NCBI GenBank assembly: GCA_016218825.1
Contig: JACRCV010000015.1
Location: forward strand, 62,001-126,000
DNA: 64,000 nucleotides
Direction: 5' to 3'
Source: Deltaproteobacteria bacterium
Lineage (GTDB): Bacteria; Myxococcota; XYA12-FULL-58-9
The translations under genes and the position numbers were made by a program. The notes beneath the pieces are model-generated. The model was not told the origin of the DNA. It ran no database searches and saw only the letters and a list, made by a program, of their open reading frames with translations. Of the stretch, positions 25,837-34,243 are shown one piece after another; positions within the stretch are counted from its first letter, which is position 1, and each line of letters opens with the position of its first letter.

Positions 25837-26130
25837 AGCGGTTTCGCCGTAGGCTGATCGTTTTGCGCCCTTGCTTGCGTTCCTCGCGCTCGCGGCTTCG
25901 CCTCCGCTGCAGCACCGGCGGGCGCGACAGTAGGGTCGAGTCAAAACGAGAAGGCTGTAGAGCGCTCTCGGGGTGACACCGTCTTCTCCCCCGACCGCCA
26001 ACCTGGCGGGGGGACCGCCCGCCGGCCCGCGGCCCGAGGACGAGCCTGCAGGTGGAGGGCCGGCTCTGCGTCCCCCCGTGCCCCCGCACCTCGCCCTGGC
26101 AAAGCCAGCTGCTCGGTGCCCGATCGAGTG
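25837..26130. other. Intergenic region without a recognised gene
   Basis: About 290 bases between the AAA+/kelch operon and the truncated G-rich repeat. Both strands were read; only short Arg/Pro-rich shadow frames are present, with no coding signal, RNA gene or convincing terminator. Confidence 0.6.
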
Positions 26131-26184
26131 GGCCGGGGGGTGGGGGTGGGGAGCGCCGCGGCAGCCGCGGCGCGGGAATCAAAA
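26131..26184 (+). repeat. G-rich double-hairpin intergenic repeat, copy 4 (5' truncated)
   Basis: Only the G-run core, the second hairpin (arms GCGCCGCGGC and complement, one-base difference from copy 2) and the GGGAATCAAAA tail are recognisable. The first hairpin has diverged or been lost. It lies nearly 300 bases after gene 4 of the AAA+/kelch operon, in the same sense. Confidence 0.75.
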
Positions 26185-26215
26185 CCGTTAGAAGCGGGCC
26201 CTAATCTATCTGTCG

Positions 26216-26242
26216 CTTGACAGTGCGCCCAACGCCCCTAGG
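26216..26242 (+). promoter_or_regulatory. Sigma32-like heat-shock promoter candidate for hsp20
   Basis: CTTGAC (26216-26221), a 13-base spacer, then CCCCTAGG (26235-26242). This follows the heat-shock pattern CTTGAA, 13-17 bases, CCCCAT. It lies 42 bases before the Hsp20 start codon. Confidence 0.5.
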
Positions 26243-26284
26243 TTTCTCCGTGGCGGGCGTCGACCCAGCTGAGGAGGAGCTTCA

Positions 26285-26710
26285 ATGTTTACACATGACT
26301 GCGGGAGGAGCGGGCGTTCGTTTGACCCGTGGCGCGAGCTCAACCGGGTGCAAGAGGACCTGAACCGGTTCTTCGCCGGGGCGAAGGGCGATTATCCGCC
26401 GGTGAACGTCTATTCGAACGAGCAGGGGTTGGTGTTGACCGCGGATTTGCCGGGGGTGGACGGCAAGGAGCTGGACGTGACGGTGCTCGCGGAGTCGGTG
26501 ACGTTGAAGGGCAAGGTGGGCGAGCCGGCGGTGGAAGGGGCGAGCTGTTCGCGCCGGGAGCGCTTCACCGGTGACTTCAACCGAACGCTCGAGCTGCCAC
26601 TCAGAGTCGATCCCGAGCACGCGGTCGCCGACTTCAAGAACGGCGTGTTGTCGTTGACGTTGCCGCGCGCCGAGGGCGCGAAGGCCCGCAAGATCAACGT
26701 CCAGCCGTAG
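26285..26710 (+). CDS. Hsp20-family small heat-shock protein
   Basis: A 141-residue small chaperone. After a short N-terminus (FDPWRELNRVQEDLNRFF) comes the alpha-crystallin domain, from YPPVNVYSNEQGLVLTADLPGVDGKELDVTV to the hallmark ADFKNGVLSLTLPR. It ends in a basic tail with KINVQP. Such proteins hold unfolding proteins for refolding by ATP-dependent chaperones. GAGGAGGAG lies 6 bases before the start, and a sigma32-like promoter is upstream. It is next to, but not within, the AAA+/kelch operon. Confidence 0.94.
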   Translation: MFTHDCGRSGRSFDPWRELNRVQEDLNRFFAGAKGDYPPVNVYSNEQGLVLTADLPGVDGKELDVTVLAESVTLKGKVGEPAVEGASCSRRERFTGDFNRTLELPLRVDPEHAVADFKNGVLSLTLPRAEGAKARKINVQP

Positions 26711-26769
26711 GCGCCGGTTCCCCCCAAGGCCTGGTTGTCATTTGGGCGCGGCGCAATTAGCTTGGCGGG

Positions 26770-26830
26770 ACGGGTGCCGTCGAGATAAGAATCCACCCCA
26801 TACTCAGGTGGTGTTGTCGCGGCGACCCGT
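26770..26830 (+). promoter_or_regulatory. Structured 5' leader of metK (possible cis-regulatory RNA)
   Basis: A long-range stem pairs ACGGGT (26770-26775) with ACCCGT (26825-26830) and GCCG (26776-26779) with CGGC (26820-26823) across one bulged G. It encloses a hairpin CCACC/GGTGG with a nine-base loop (26793-26811). It sits 51 bases before the MetK start. I see no match to the SAM or SAH riboswitch consensus sequences I know, so it is only a candidate structured leader. Confidence 0.4.
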
Positions 26831-26881
26831 GGGCCGGGCGTTGCGGCGGCGGTGGGCCTGACGACGTCAAGGAGCGTTTTG

Positions 26882-28114
26882 ATGCTGCGCGATTTCAGTT
26901 TCACGTCGGAGTCGGTGACCGAGGGACATCCGGACAAGGTGGCGGACCAGATCTCCGACGCCATCCTCGACGAGATCTTGCGCCAGGACAAGCGCGGCCG
27001 GGTGGCCTGCGAGACCCTGGTGAAGACCGGGATGGCGGTAATAGCAGGCGAGATCACGACCTCGTGTTACGCCGACATGCCGGCGGTGGTGCGGTCGACG
27101 ATCAAGGAGATCGGCTACACCTCGTCCGACATGGGCTTCGACTGGGAGACCTGCGCGGTGTTGACCGCGATCGAGAAGCAGTCGCCGGACATCGCGATGG
27201 GCGTCGACAAGGACGACAAGAAGGAGCAGGGCGCGGGCGATCAGGGGATGATGTTCGGCTTCGCCTGCGACGAGACCGACCAGCTGATGCCGGCGCCGAT
27301 CCACTACGCGCACAAGCTCACCCGCAAGCTCGCCGAGGTGCGCAAGAACGATCGCCTGCCGTTCCTGCGGCCGGACGGCAAGAGTCAGGTGACCTTCAAC
27401 TACGTGGACGGCCGGCCGTCGAAGGTGACGACGGTGGTGTTGTCGACGCAGCACAGCCCCGACATCGAGATCGACGAGCTGCGTGACGCGGTCATCGACG
27501 AGGTCATCAAGAAGGTCATCCCGGCGTCGCTGTGCGATCCGAAGATCCGCTACTTCATCAACCCCACCGGGCGCTTCGTCATCGGCGGGCCGATGGGTGA
27601 CGCGGGGGTCACCGGCCGCAAGATCATCGTCGACACCTACGGCGGCATGGGCCGGCACGGCGGCGGCGCGTTTTCGGGCAAGGATCCGAGCAAGGTCGAC
27701 CGCTCCGCGGCGTACTTCGCGCGCTACATCGCGAAGAACATCGTCGCGGCGGGGTTGGCGGCGCGCTGCGAGGTGCAGCTCGCGTACGCCATCGGCATCG
27801 CCGAGCCGGTGTCGATCATGGTCGACACCTTCGGGACCGGGACCGCGAGCGACGACAAGATCGAGGCCGCGGTGCGGCGCGAGTTCTCGGCGAAGCCGGC
27901 GTCGATCATCGAGCGGCTGGATCTGTTGCGGCCGATCTACCGCAAGACCGCGGCCTACGGCCACTTTGGTCGCAGCGAGCCCGAGTTCCGTTGGGAGCGC
28001 ACCGACGCGGCGGCGCGGCTGAAAGAGTACGCGGTCGGCGCCAAGGTGAAGGCGGCCGGGAACGGCAAGCTCAGCGCGGGGTCGAAGAGGCGCGCCAAGG
28101 AAGCCTCGGCCTGA
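26882..28114 (+). CDS. metK: S-adenosylmethionine synthetase
   Basis: A 410-residue enzyme making S-adenosylmethionine from methionine and ATP. The start at 26882 has AAGGAG 7 bases upstream and gives the canonical opening [17 protein letters not shown]. Other signatures are [10 protein letters not shown] (ATP-binding hexapeptide region) and [19 protein letters not shown] (P-loop-like). Length is somewhat above the usual 380-400 because of a basic C-terminal tail. A potential structured leader precedes it. The Nudix gene follows immediately and may be co-transcribed. Confidence 0.97.
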   Translation: MLRDFSFTSESVTEGHPDKVADQISDAILDEILRQDKRGRVACETLVKTGMAVIAGEITTSCYADMPAVVRSTIKEIGYTSSDMGFDWETCAVLTAIEKQSPDIAMGVDKDDKKEQGAGDQGMMFGFACDETDQLMPAPIHYAHKLTRKLAEVRKNDRLPFLRPDGKSQVTFNYVDGRPSKVTTVVLSTQHSPDIEIDELRDAVIDEVIKKVIPASLCDPKIRYFINPTGRFVIGGPMGDAGVTGRKIIVDTYGGMGRHGGGAFSGKDPSKVDRSAAYFARYIAKNIVAAGLAARCEVQLAYAIGIAEPVSIMVDTFGTGTASDDKIEAAVRREFSAKPASIIERLDLLRPIYRKTAAYGHFGRSEPEFRWERTDAAARLKEYAVGAKVKAAGNGKLSAGSKRRAKEASA

Positions 28115-28695
28115 TCCCCAGCCCGGATCGTCTGGTCGCCATCTTGCGCGCCAATCGCGCGCTCTCCTCTCCTGTCGGCGCGCTGCAGCGCTCGGCGGTC
28201 CTGGTGCCGCTGCGGCGCCTGTCGGCTTCGTCCATGGATCTCGTGCTGACGCGTCGATCGACCTACGAGGGCAGTCACTCGGGGCAGGTGTCGTTCCCGG
28301 GCGGGCGCATGGAGCCGACCGACGCTGACGCAGTGGCGACGGCGCTTCGGGAGGCGGAGGAGGAGCTCGGGATCCGGCGGGCGGCGGTCGAGGTCATTGG
28401 TAGGCTCGACGACATGCCGACCATCACCGGGTATCACGTGGCGCCGGTGGTGGGGCTGTTGGATCCGGCATGTGAGCTCACGCCCGACCTGCGGGAGGTG
28501 GCGCGGGTGTTCACGTTGCCGCTGGAGGTGTTGCTCGCGCCCGAGGCGTGGGAGCTGCGGCCGCATCAGTATGGGGGGAGTGAGTACAAGATCTGGCATT
28601 TGCCGTACGACGGCGAGGACATCTGGGGGGTGACGGCGTTCATCTTGCGGGGGATGGTGGAGACGGTTTGGGCCGGCGAGCCCTCCCCTCATTGA
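28111..28695 (+). CDS. CoA-type Nudix hydrolase (NudL-like)
   Basis: A Nudix hydrolase of about 194 residues. The core reads AVLVPLRR, then [32 protein letters not shown], the extended Nudix box of coenzyme A diphosphatases (SFPGG and the EP-D preceding TALREA). These enzymes cleave CoA and its derivatives. The start is uncertain: no ATG or GTG is well placed. A CTG at 28111 overlaps the metK stop, and a TTG at 28144 is the alternative. The C-terminus has [13 protein letters not shown], as in the family. Confidence 0.85.
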   Translation: MIPSPDRLVAILRANRALSSPVGALQRSAVLVPLRRLSASSMDLVLTRRSTYEGSHSGQVSFPGGRMEPTDADAVATALREAEEELGIRRAAVEVIGRLDDMPTITGYHVAPVVGLLDPACELTPDLREVARVFTLPLEVLLAPEAWELRPHQYGGSEYKIWHLPYDGEDIWGVTAFILRGMVETVWAGEPSPH

Positions 28696-28786
28696 TTGCG
28701 TCAGTTTCTGTGTTTGCGCCCGTGTGAGCCTTCGGGCAGGATCCGCGGCCAATCACTCACTACTGTCTTGACCAGGGGAGAAGGCG

Positions 28787-30379
28787 ATGATCGGCAGCGT
28801 TCGGCGTGCTTGGATGTTGGGCGTGGTCCTCACGGTTCAGCTCGGCGGGTGTTTCGCGTCGTCGCCGAGCTTGGAGCCGGGTCGTTGCGCGACGACGACC
28901 GATTGTTCTGGTGGTCAGGTTTGTGTGGCGTCGTTCTGCGAGGCCTTGTGTCAGGACTACTGCGAGCCGGGGCTCCTTTGTGTCGACGGGGTTTGCCAGC
29001 CATGCAGCGCCGGGCCGTGCAGCCCGCCGGAGATCGATCTGGTGACCGGCACGGGCGCGGTGGACGAGGTCAACGGCGGCGAGCATTTGGTGCAGCGGAT
29101 CAGGATCACGGGGAGCGGCTTTGGTGGCGCGACGGTAAAGCTCACGCAGGACGGGGGCGCCGAGGTGCCGCTCTTGGCGTGTTCGACCTCCGACACGCTG
29201 ATCGAGGTGCAGCTGCCGGCGACCGGCGTGATGCCGGGGCGGCACGTGTTGTCGGTGGCGAACCAGGCGGGGGCTTGCTCGCAGGACATCTATCTCCTTC
29301 AGGGGGTGAAGGGCGATCCCGGCAGCCTCAGCGTCTCCATGCCGACGTTCGTCGGCGAGCTCAACGCGGCGACCGCGGCGGATCCGACGTTGCGGCTGCG
29401 CGGCACGCTCTCGGGTATGGTTTCGACCTTCATGGTGACGGCTGACAGCACGGGAACAGCGGGCCGGCACATCAAGGTGGACGGCGCGGACGCTGTGGCT
29501 GGCGGCAGCGGCGGTGTCTACGCGGTGGTCTTCGACCTCGTGACGCACACCATCAAACAGACGCTCACGCACGAGTACGCCAACACCGCCCAGGACGGCG
29601 CGGCACTGCGCGTGCTGCTCATGAGCCTCCTGGACACCGACCTGTTGATCCTGGCCTCGGCGGGCGCGTCGAGCCAGCTGTGGAACGCTACGGGGGTGCT
29701 TGCCGATCTGATCGGCTTCGGCCTCGATCCGAACGCGACGGCCGTGGGCGTCAACGACGCGATCGTGTTCGTGGGCAGGTTGGGGCTCATGCCGGGCGCC
29801 GGGCTATCGCTGCGCGCGACGAGCGGTCCCGTTACGATCTCCGCGGTCGCCATCGACAAGACGTTGCTCGGTGTGGGTCAGACGCTCATGCCACCGTATG
29901 GTGCCGCGGCGAAGACAGTTTGCGAGGGGAACGATCCGCGGCTCTTCGACGCTCGGCCGCCGACGGCCGGCAGTGCCAACTACATCCAGAACGAGCCGAG
30001 CGGCACGCAGGCGGCAAACTTCAACATCGATGGTTCGGGCCAGGTGCGATCGCTGACCGTGACGACGACCGCGGCAGTTTCAAACCTAACCTTGAGCGGG
30101 GGCGCTGGAAACGTGCCGCATAGCTGCACCTGGCACACGGTCGCAGCGGCCACGGATGCAAACGGCTACCTTGCGGCGTCGTGTCCAGCGTCGACATTTC
30201 CTATCTCGGGAGGATGCGACCTCAACTCGGCGAGCGGCAGTCTCTTGGCCAGCTACCCGACCAAGCCAGCGTACGCCTATGTGACGGACGGGAGCTCGTT
30301 CAACTCTGCTAACTCATGGCTCTGCGTGTACTCTGGCGTTGTGAATGCCACGGCATATGCGCTCTGCTGTGCCCAGTAG
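28787..30379 (+). CDS. Modular surface lipoprotein with TIG-like, ILEI-like and fibre-like modules (paralogue 2)
   Basis: A 530-residue lipoprotein. Signal peptide with LGGC lipobox (Cys22); GGGGAGAAGG lies before the start. The Cys-rich, TIG-like and collagen-like segments (ending LLQGVKGDPGS at about 180) match the proteins at 1080 and 57675. An ILEI/PANDER-like segment follows (GVYAVVFDLVTHTIKQTL to about 345). Then comes NDPRLFDARPPTAGSANYIQN, a motif I know from phage tail-fibre proteins. A Cys-rich C-terminal domain (SGGCDLN, WLCVYSG, ALCCAQ) ends the protein. Monocistronic. Inferred role: surface fibre or adhesin. Confidence 0.75.
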   Translation: MIGSVRRAWMLGVVLTVQLGGCFASSPSLEPGRCATTTDCSGGQVCVASFCEALCQDYCEPGLLCVDGVCQPCSAGPCSPPEIDLVTGTGAVDEVNGGEHLVQRIRITGSGFGGATVKLTQDGGAEVPLLACSTSDTLIEVQLPATGVMPGRHVLSVANQAGACSQDIYLLQGVKGDPGSLSVSMPTFVGELNAATAADPTLRLRGTLSGMVSTFMVTADSTGTAGRHIKVDGADAVAGGSGGVYAVVFDLVTHTIKQTLTHEYANTAQDGAALRVLLMSLLDTDLLILASAGASSQLWNATGVLADLIGFGLDPNATAVGVNDAIVFVGRLGLMPGAGLSLRATSGPVTISAVAIDKTLLGVGQTLMPPYGAAAKTVCEGNDPRLFDARPPTAGSANYIQNEPSGTQAANFNIDGSGQVRSLTVTTTAAVSNLTLSGGAGNVPHSCTWHTVAAATDANGYLAASCPASTFPISGGCDLNSASGSLLASYPTKPAYAYVTDGSSFNSANSWLCVYSGVVNATAYALCCAQ

Positions 30380-30488
30380 GTTGCGCGGTCCGTCGGCACC
30401 AGGGTTGCGGAATCCAACCGCTGCTCCTGAGTTCCGCTGATTCCAGCGACGGCGCCGCCGGCTGCTGGCGGGCGCGGACCAACCTCCA

Positions 30489-32252
30489 TCAACGCGCTTT
30501 GATGGCGGCTTTTGACACTGCCTCGTCCACGAACTGCTTGTATTCCGCCTTTCTCTCCTCGAAACCGGGCACGGTGTTGTACTCGTCCAGTGTGGCCACG
30601 ACCTCCGGGAGGAGCACGGTGCTCTGCGCAGTGAAGCGGGCCGGGAGCGAATGGCTTTCGGCGAGGTATTGCTCCGTGGCCGAGAACAGCCGCAGGAACA
30701 TGGCGGTGGTGATCAGGAAGAAGACGCCGATCACCGTGAGGCTCGCCGGCACGACTCTGCTAGCCGTGGACCGAGGCGGGAGAGAGGCGAGGCCTGCACC
30801 GCCTACCCCGCCCAGGAACGCCAGGGCGATCGCCGCGTTCCCCACCCCGTGCTGGATCGGCAGCTCACGGTAGGTGATGGTGTCGAGCGCCAGCGCCAGC
30901 GTCGCGAGGGCCGCGAATGGCGCTACGACTGTCGGCCAGCCGGGCTCGCGCCGCCAAAGGCGCGATGAGACAACGCCGGCAAGCCCTGCGGCGGCCAACC
31001 CCGTCCACAGCGATGGGCGCAGCAGAACGGCGCGTTGGGCCGCGAGAAGCGGACCGAACGTCAAGAAGTTGGATTCGTGTTGCACATGGAGCGCGAGCGA
31101 CCACAGGCAACAGCCGGTACACGGGGCCAACCAGAAGACACGCCGCCACCCACGCTCGGCGTTGAGCGTCCACGCGAGGCCGGGGAGGAGGACCACGCCG
31201 AGCACCGCGAGACCCCGCATCCCGAACGTCCCCGTGCCCAGCCACCAGCAGAAGTACGACGCCTGGAGCCAGACGTGGATCGCCGTGGCCGCCGCAACCA
31301 GCCCCACCCACCGGAGATCGAGTTGGTGTCTTTGCCGCCAGACCGCGGTCGCGGTAGCCAACCCGGCGACTAGATAGAGCGGGTGGTAGACCAACAGGCC
31401 GTGCCACGGATGGGTGAAGATCGTGACGAAGTCGGGACGGGACAGATCCATGCTGCGGAACTCGGCGTTACCGAACACGTAGGGTGACCGAAACGGCGAG
31501 CCGGTCATCCACGCGTTGACTCCGAGAATCTGGAGGACGCCGAGCAGCGGCGGAACGATGACGAGTGCCGCTACCATCGAGGCCCGCCACCAAGGGCGCC
31601 TACCGCGGCGCGCGCTCTGCAACGTTGTCAGCAGGACGGCAAGGCAAGGTGCCGCCGCGTAGACCACAAGGTAGCTGCGCACCGTGACGAGGAGCGCTGT
31701 CGAAACGCCGGCCAGCGCCGCCGTCCGCCAGTTATCGGTATCGCGGTGGACCAGGACGACGCCGAGGACTGCCACCAGCGCGATGGAGAACGATTCTGAC
31801 GCATGCGACAGCGTGTAAAAGCCGAGGTGAGTCCCGATGAAGCCGACCGCCAGGCATGCGGCGGTGGCGCCCGCCGACTTGCTGGCTTTGAAGAGCAGGT
31901 CGGCCATCGCCCACCAAGCGACGATCGCCATTGCGAAGCCAGCAAACACCGCGCCGTTGACGGGCGAGAGCCAGCCTTCGGTGAACAAGCGTCCGACTGC
32001 GAACACGAAGCCAACGCCGTGTGCGGCGAGCATCAGCGGCAGACCTTGGGGCGAGGCGACATCGCTCTGGAGCTCGAACATGTTGCTGCCGAGAGCGGCG
32101 TCGGACCATTGCAGATACCAGGGCCAGTCCGGCCCCAGACGGGCGGCGCTCCAAAGGAGTGCGGCGAATGTAGAGAGCGGAATCGCTGCGAGTAGGGCGG
32201 GGAGGAATGGCTTGAAGGTTCGCGCCGGCCATTTCGAGGTCGTCGTGGTCAT
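30489..32252 (-). CDS. Polytopic membrane protein, possibly a GT-C glycosyltransferase
   Basis: A 587-residue protein, start chosen at 32252 (MTTTTSKWPARTF) because upstream frame lacks a site and enters the divergent manC promoter. It has about 12 hydrophobic spans. The first loop is long and contains Asp/Glu-bearing residues (DWPWYLQWSDAALGSN, FELQSD), a layout seen in GT-C (PMT/ArnT-like) sugar transferases, but the DD/DE motif is not clear. The last part is a short charged cytoplasmic tail. It is divergent from the mannose operon, which makes a lipid-linked mannose donor a reasonable guess. Confidence 0.65.
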   Translation of the reverse strand: MTTTTSKWPARTFKPFLPALLAAIPLSTFAALLWSAARLGPDWPWYLQWSDAALGSNMFELQSDVASPQGLPLMLAAHGVGFVFAVGRLFTEGWLSPVNGAVFAGFAMAIVAWWAMADLLFKASKSAGATAACLAVGFIGTHLGFYTLSHASESFSIALVAVLGVVLVHRDTDNWRTAALAGVSTALLVTVRSYLVVYAAAPCLAVLLTTLQSARRGRRPWWRASMVAALVIVPPLLGVLQILGVNAWMTGSPFRSPYVFGNAEFRSMDLSRPDFVTIFTHPWHGLLVYHPLYLVAGLATATAVWRQRHQLDLRWVGLVAAATAIHVWLQASYFCWWLGTGTFGMRGLAVLGVVLLPGLAWTLNAERGWRRVFWLAPCTGCCLWSLALHVQHESNFLTFGPLLAAQRAVLLRPSLWTGLAAAGLAGVVSSRLWRREPGWPTVVAPFAALATLALALDTITYRELPIQHGVGNAAIALAFLGGVGGAGLASLPPRSTASRVVPASLTVIGVFFLITTAMFLRLFSATEQYLAESHSLPARFTAQSTVLLPEVVATLDEYNTVPGFEERKAEYKQFVDEAVSKAAIKAR

Positions 32253-32268
32253 CGGCGCGGACTCATAC

Positions 32269-32300
32269 CATGGGGCTGTAGATCCCCCCAGATCCCCATG
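32269..32300. promoter_or_regulatory. Inverted repeat in the manC / membrane-protein divergent promoter region
   Basis: CATGGGG (32269-32275) and CCCCATG (32294-32300) form a perfect 7-base inverted repeat with an 18-base spacer, in the 64-base gap between two divergent genes. A candidate operator only. Confidence 0.3.
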
Positions 32301-32316
32301 ATAGCGTCGCCGACGC

Positions 32317-33390
32317 ATGACCGCGGTCCACATCGTCGCGTTGGGCGGCGGCTCGGGCACCCGCTTCTGGCCGGTGTCGCGCCGCTCCCGCCCCAAACAA
32401 CTCCTGGCCCTGGACGGCAAACGGACGCTGCTCGCCGCCACCTTCGAGCGCGTCGAGAGCATCGCGCCGGTGTCGAGCTTCTGGATGGTCGTCGGCGACG
32501 AGTACGCCGAGCTCTGCCGTGAGGCCGTCCCCGAAATCCCCGCCGCCCAGGTCCTGACCGAGCCCCAAGGCCGCAACACCGCGCCCGCCATCGCCCTCGC
32601 GGCGCTGCACGTCAAGCGCAAAGCCGAAGACGCGATCATGGTCGTGCTCCCCGCCGACCACGCGGTGCGCGACCCGAAAGCGTTCTGCGCTGCCCTCAAG
32701 ATCGCGGTGAAGCTCGCCGAACTAGGGCCGATCGTCACCCTCGGGATCGAGCCCACGTTCGCCGAGACCGGCTACGGCTACATCGAGCGCGGCGCCGCCG
32801 ACCCCAAAGCCGAGCACGCCTTCGCCGTCAAGCGCTTCGTCGAAAAGCCGGATCCAATCTGCGCCCAGGCCTTCCTCGCCCGCGGCGGCTTTTCGTGGAA
32901 CGCCGGCATCTTCGTGATGAGACCGTCCGCCTACCTCGCCGAGGTCCAGCGCCAACTGCCGGAGCTCCACGCCGCCCTGCAACCGGTCGCGGCGGCGATC
33001 GGCACGCCGGCCTACAACGACGCCCTCGCGACGGCCTACGAGAGCCTGACCCCGGTGTCGATCGACAAGGGCGTCATGGAGCACGCCGCCGAGGTCGCCG
33101 TCGTCCCCGTCGAGTGCGGCTGGTCCGACGTCGGTAGCTGGAACGCCCTCAAGGCCGTCAGCGACCCCGACCACGCCGGCAACGTCATCCACGGCAACGC
33201 CGTCGTCGTCGACAGCAACGACTGCGTGGTCTACAGCGGCGACGACCAGCTCGTCGCCGTGCTCGGGCTCGAAGGCGTCGCCGTCGTCCACACCCCCGAC
33301 GCCACCCTGGTCGTGCCGAAGAAACGCGCCCAAGAGGTCAGAGAGATCATCGCACGCATCGAGAGGCAAGGATGGCAGCGCTACCTTTGA
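32317..33390 (+). CDS. manC: Mannose-1-phosphate guanylyltransferase
   Basis: A 357-residue nucleotidyltransferase. LGGGSGTRFWPVSRRSRPKQLL is the GTP-binding signature; EPQGRNTAPAIALAAL, LPADHAV, RFVEKPDP and SWNAGIFVMR follow in the order expected for GDP-mannose pyrophosphorylase. It lacks the C-terminal isomerase domain of bifunctional ManC/ManA, in line with its length. It makes GDP-mannose from mannose-1-phosphate and GTP for surface polysaccharides or glycans. The next gene begins inside its 3' end, and phosphomannomutase lies in the same operon. Confidence 0.95.
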   Translation: MTAVHIVALGGGSGTRFWPVSRRSRPKQLLALDGKRTLLAATFERVESIAPVSSFWMVVGDEYAELCREAVPEIPAAQVLTEPQGRNTAPAIALAALHVKRKAEDAIMVVLPADHAVRDPKAFCAALKIAVKLAELGPIVTLGIEPTFAETGYGYIERGAADPKAEHAFAVKRFVEKPDPICAQAFLARGGFSWNAGIFVMRPSAYLAEVQRQLPELHAALQPVAAAIGTPAYNDALATAYESLTPVSIDKGVMEHAAEVAVVPVECGWSDVGSWNALKAVSDPDHAGNVIHGNAVVVDSNDCVVYSGDDQLVAVLGLEGVAVVHTPDATLVVPKKRAQEVREIIARIERQGWQRYL

Positions 33391-33983
33391 GGATCCCGCG
33401 CGCCGCGACCTGGCTGCGGCTCACCGGAGTCGCCGTCGTCGTTGCGGCCCTGTCAATGGTCGGCGCCGCCTATGCCGCCAACAAGAAGCCCGACAAGAGC
33501 GCCGCCACCGCGGCCAAGGCCTAGCCCGCCGCCAAGCCCGCGAGCGACGCCAAGAGCGGCAAAGACGCCAAGAGCAAGGATCCGAAGGCGTCAAAGGACG
33601 CCAAGAGCGCCAAGGACGGCAAGGCGGGCAAGGAAGGCGGCGGCAAGGGCAAAGGCGGCAAGGGCGATGACGAGGGCGAGACCGTCCCCGGCAAGCCCAA
33701 CCTGAAGATCCGCCAGGGCTCGATGCTGCGCCACAGCGACGGCGAGCCGGAGAGCGTCGATCTGAGGGGCGAATTGGAGCGCCGCCGCGACCAGGAGATG
33801 CAGCGCCACTACGCCCGCCTCGCCGAGCTCGACGTCATCGACGAGGTCGCCGCGAGGGAGAACGACGCCGCCCTCTCCGAGCGGGTCGAAGCGGTGCGCC
33901 GCAAAGAGGAGCGTCGCTACTGGGCGGTGATGCAGCGGCTGAAGGGCGAGGCCTGGCAGAAGCTCGCGCGCGGTGCGCCATGA
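33372..33983 (+). pseudogene. Secreted Lys/Ala-rich protein interrupted by an in-frame TAG
   Basis: From the ATG at 33372 the frame encodes a clear signal peptide (LTGVAVVVAALSMVGAAYA) and a Lys/Ala-rich linker. A TAG stop at 33522-33524 breaks it at codon 51. Without that stop the frame continues to TGA at 33983: more Lys/Gly/Asp-rich linker, then a charged helical domain (ESVDLRGELERRRDQEMQRH) ending in WQKLARGAP. In the linker the expected codon AAG (Lys) differs from TAG by one base. Either a recent nonsense mutation, a sequencing error or read-through. It overlaps manC by 19 bases and the next lipoprotein start by 4, so it belongs to the operon. Family unknown. Confidence 0.75.
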
Positions 33984-34243
33984 GAGCCACGCTCGTCGTC
34001 GTGCTCGTCGCCCTCGGCGCAGGAGGCGCCTGCCGTCGCCAGGCCCCGGCGGCCACGATCGAGGCCGCGGCGGCGCCCAAAGCCGCGGCGGACGCCGTCG
34101 ACGCGATCCCCGAGCGGCCGGGCGGCAAGATCTACAGCGAGGCGGTGGCGCGCGCGCGCAAGGAGATCACCGCCGACAACGCCCGTGAGCGCCTGGTCGA
34201 GATCGAGCGCCAGATCGAGCTCGAGGCGGCAGGCGGCTCATGA
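33980..34243 (+). CDS. Small lipoprotein in the mannose operon
   Basis: An 87-residue protein with a signal peptide and GGAC lipobox (Cys18). The mature part is an Ala-rich stretch followed by a charged helix with YSEAVARARKEITADNARER and ends ELEAAGGS. It overlaps the interrupted gene before it and the phosphomannomutase gene after it by four bases each, so all are coupled. The helix resembles that of the preceding interrupted protein, suggesting a partner pair. Function unknown. Confidence 0.75.
   Translation: MRATLVVVLVALGAGGACRRQAPAATIEAAAAPKAAADAVDAIPERPGGKIYSEAVARARKEITADNARERLVEIERQIELEAAGGS

Noticed and set aside
21865-26001. A 1378-codon open frame antisense to the AAA+/kelch genes
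   Set aside because: It is a shadow of two real genes in GC-rich DNA: the translation is Arg/Leu/Val/Gly low-complexity, without domains or a ribosome site, and the sense genes have clear motifs.
26711-26881. A known SAM riboswitch upstream of metK
   Set aside because: I could not fit the region to SAM-I, SAM-II or SAH consensus features; only a general structured leader is claimed.
33522-33524. TAG recoding (for example as an amino acid) in this organism
   Set aside because: Several intact genes in the window end with TAG at the expected place, so it is used as a stop.
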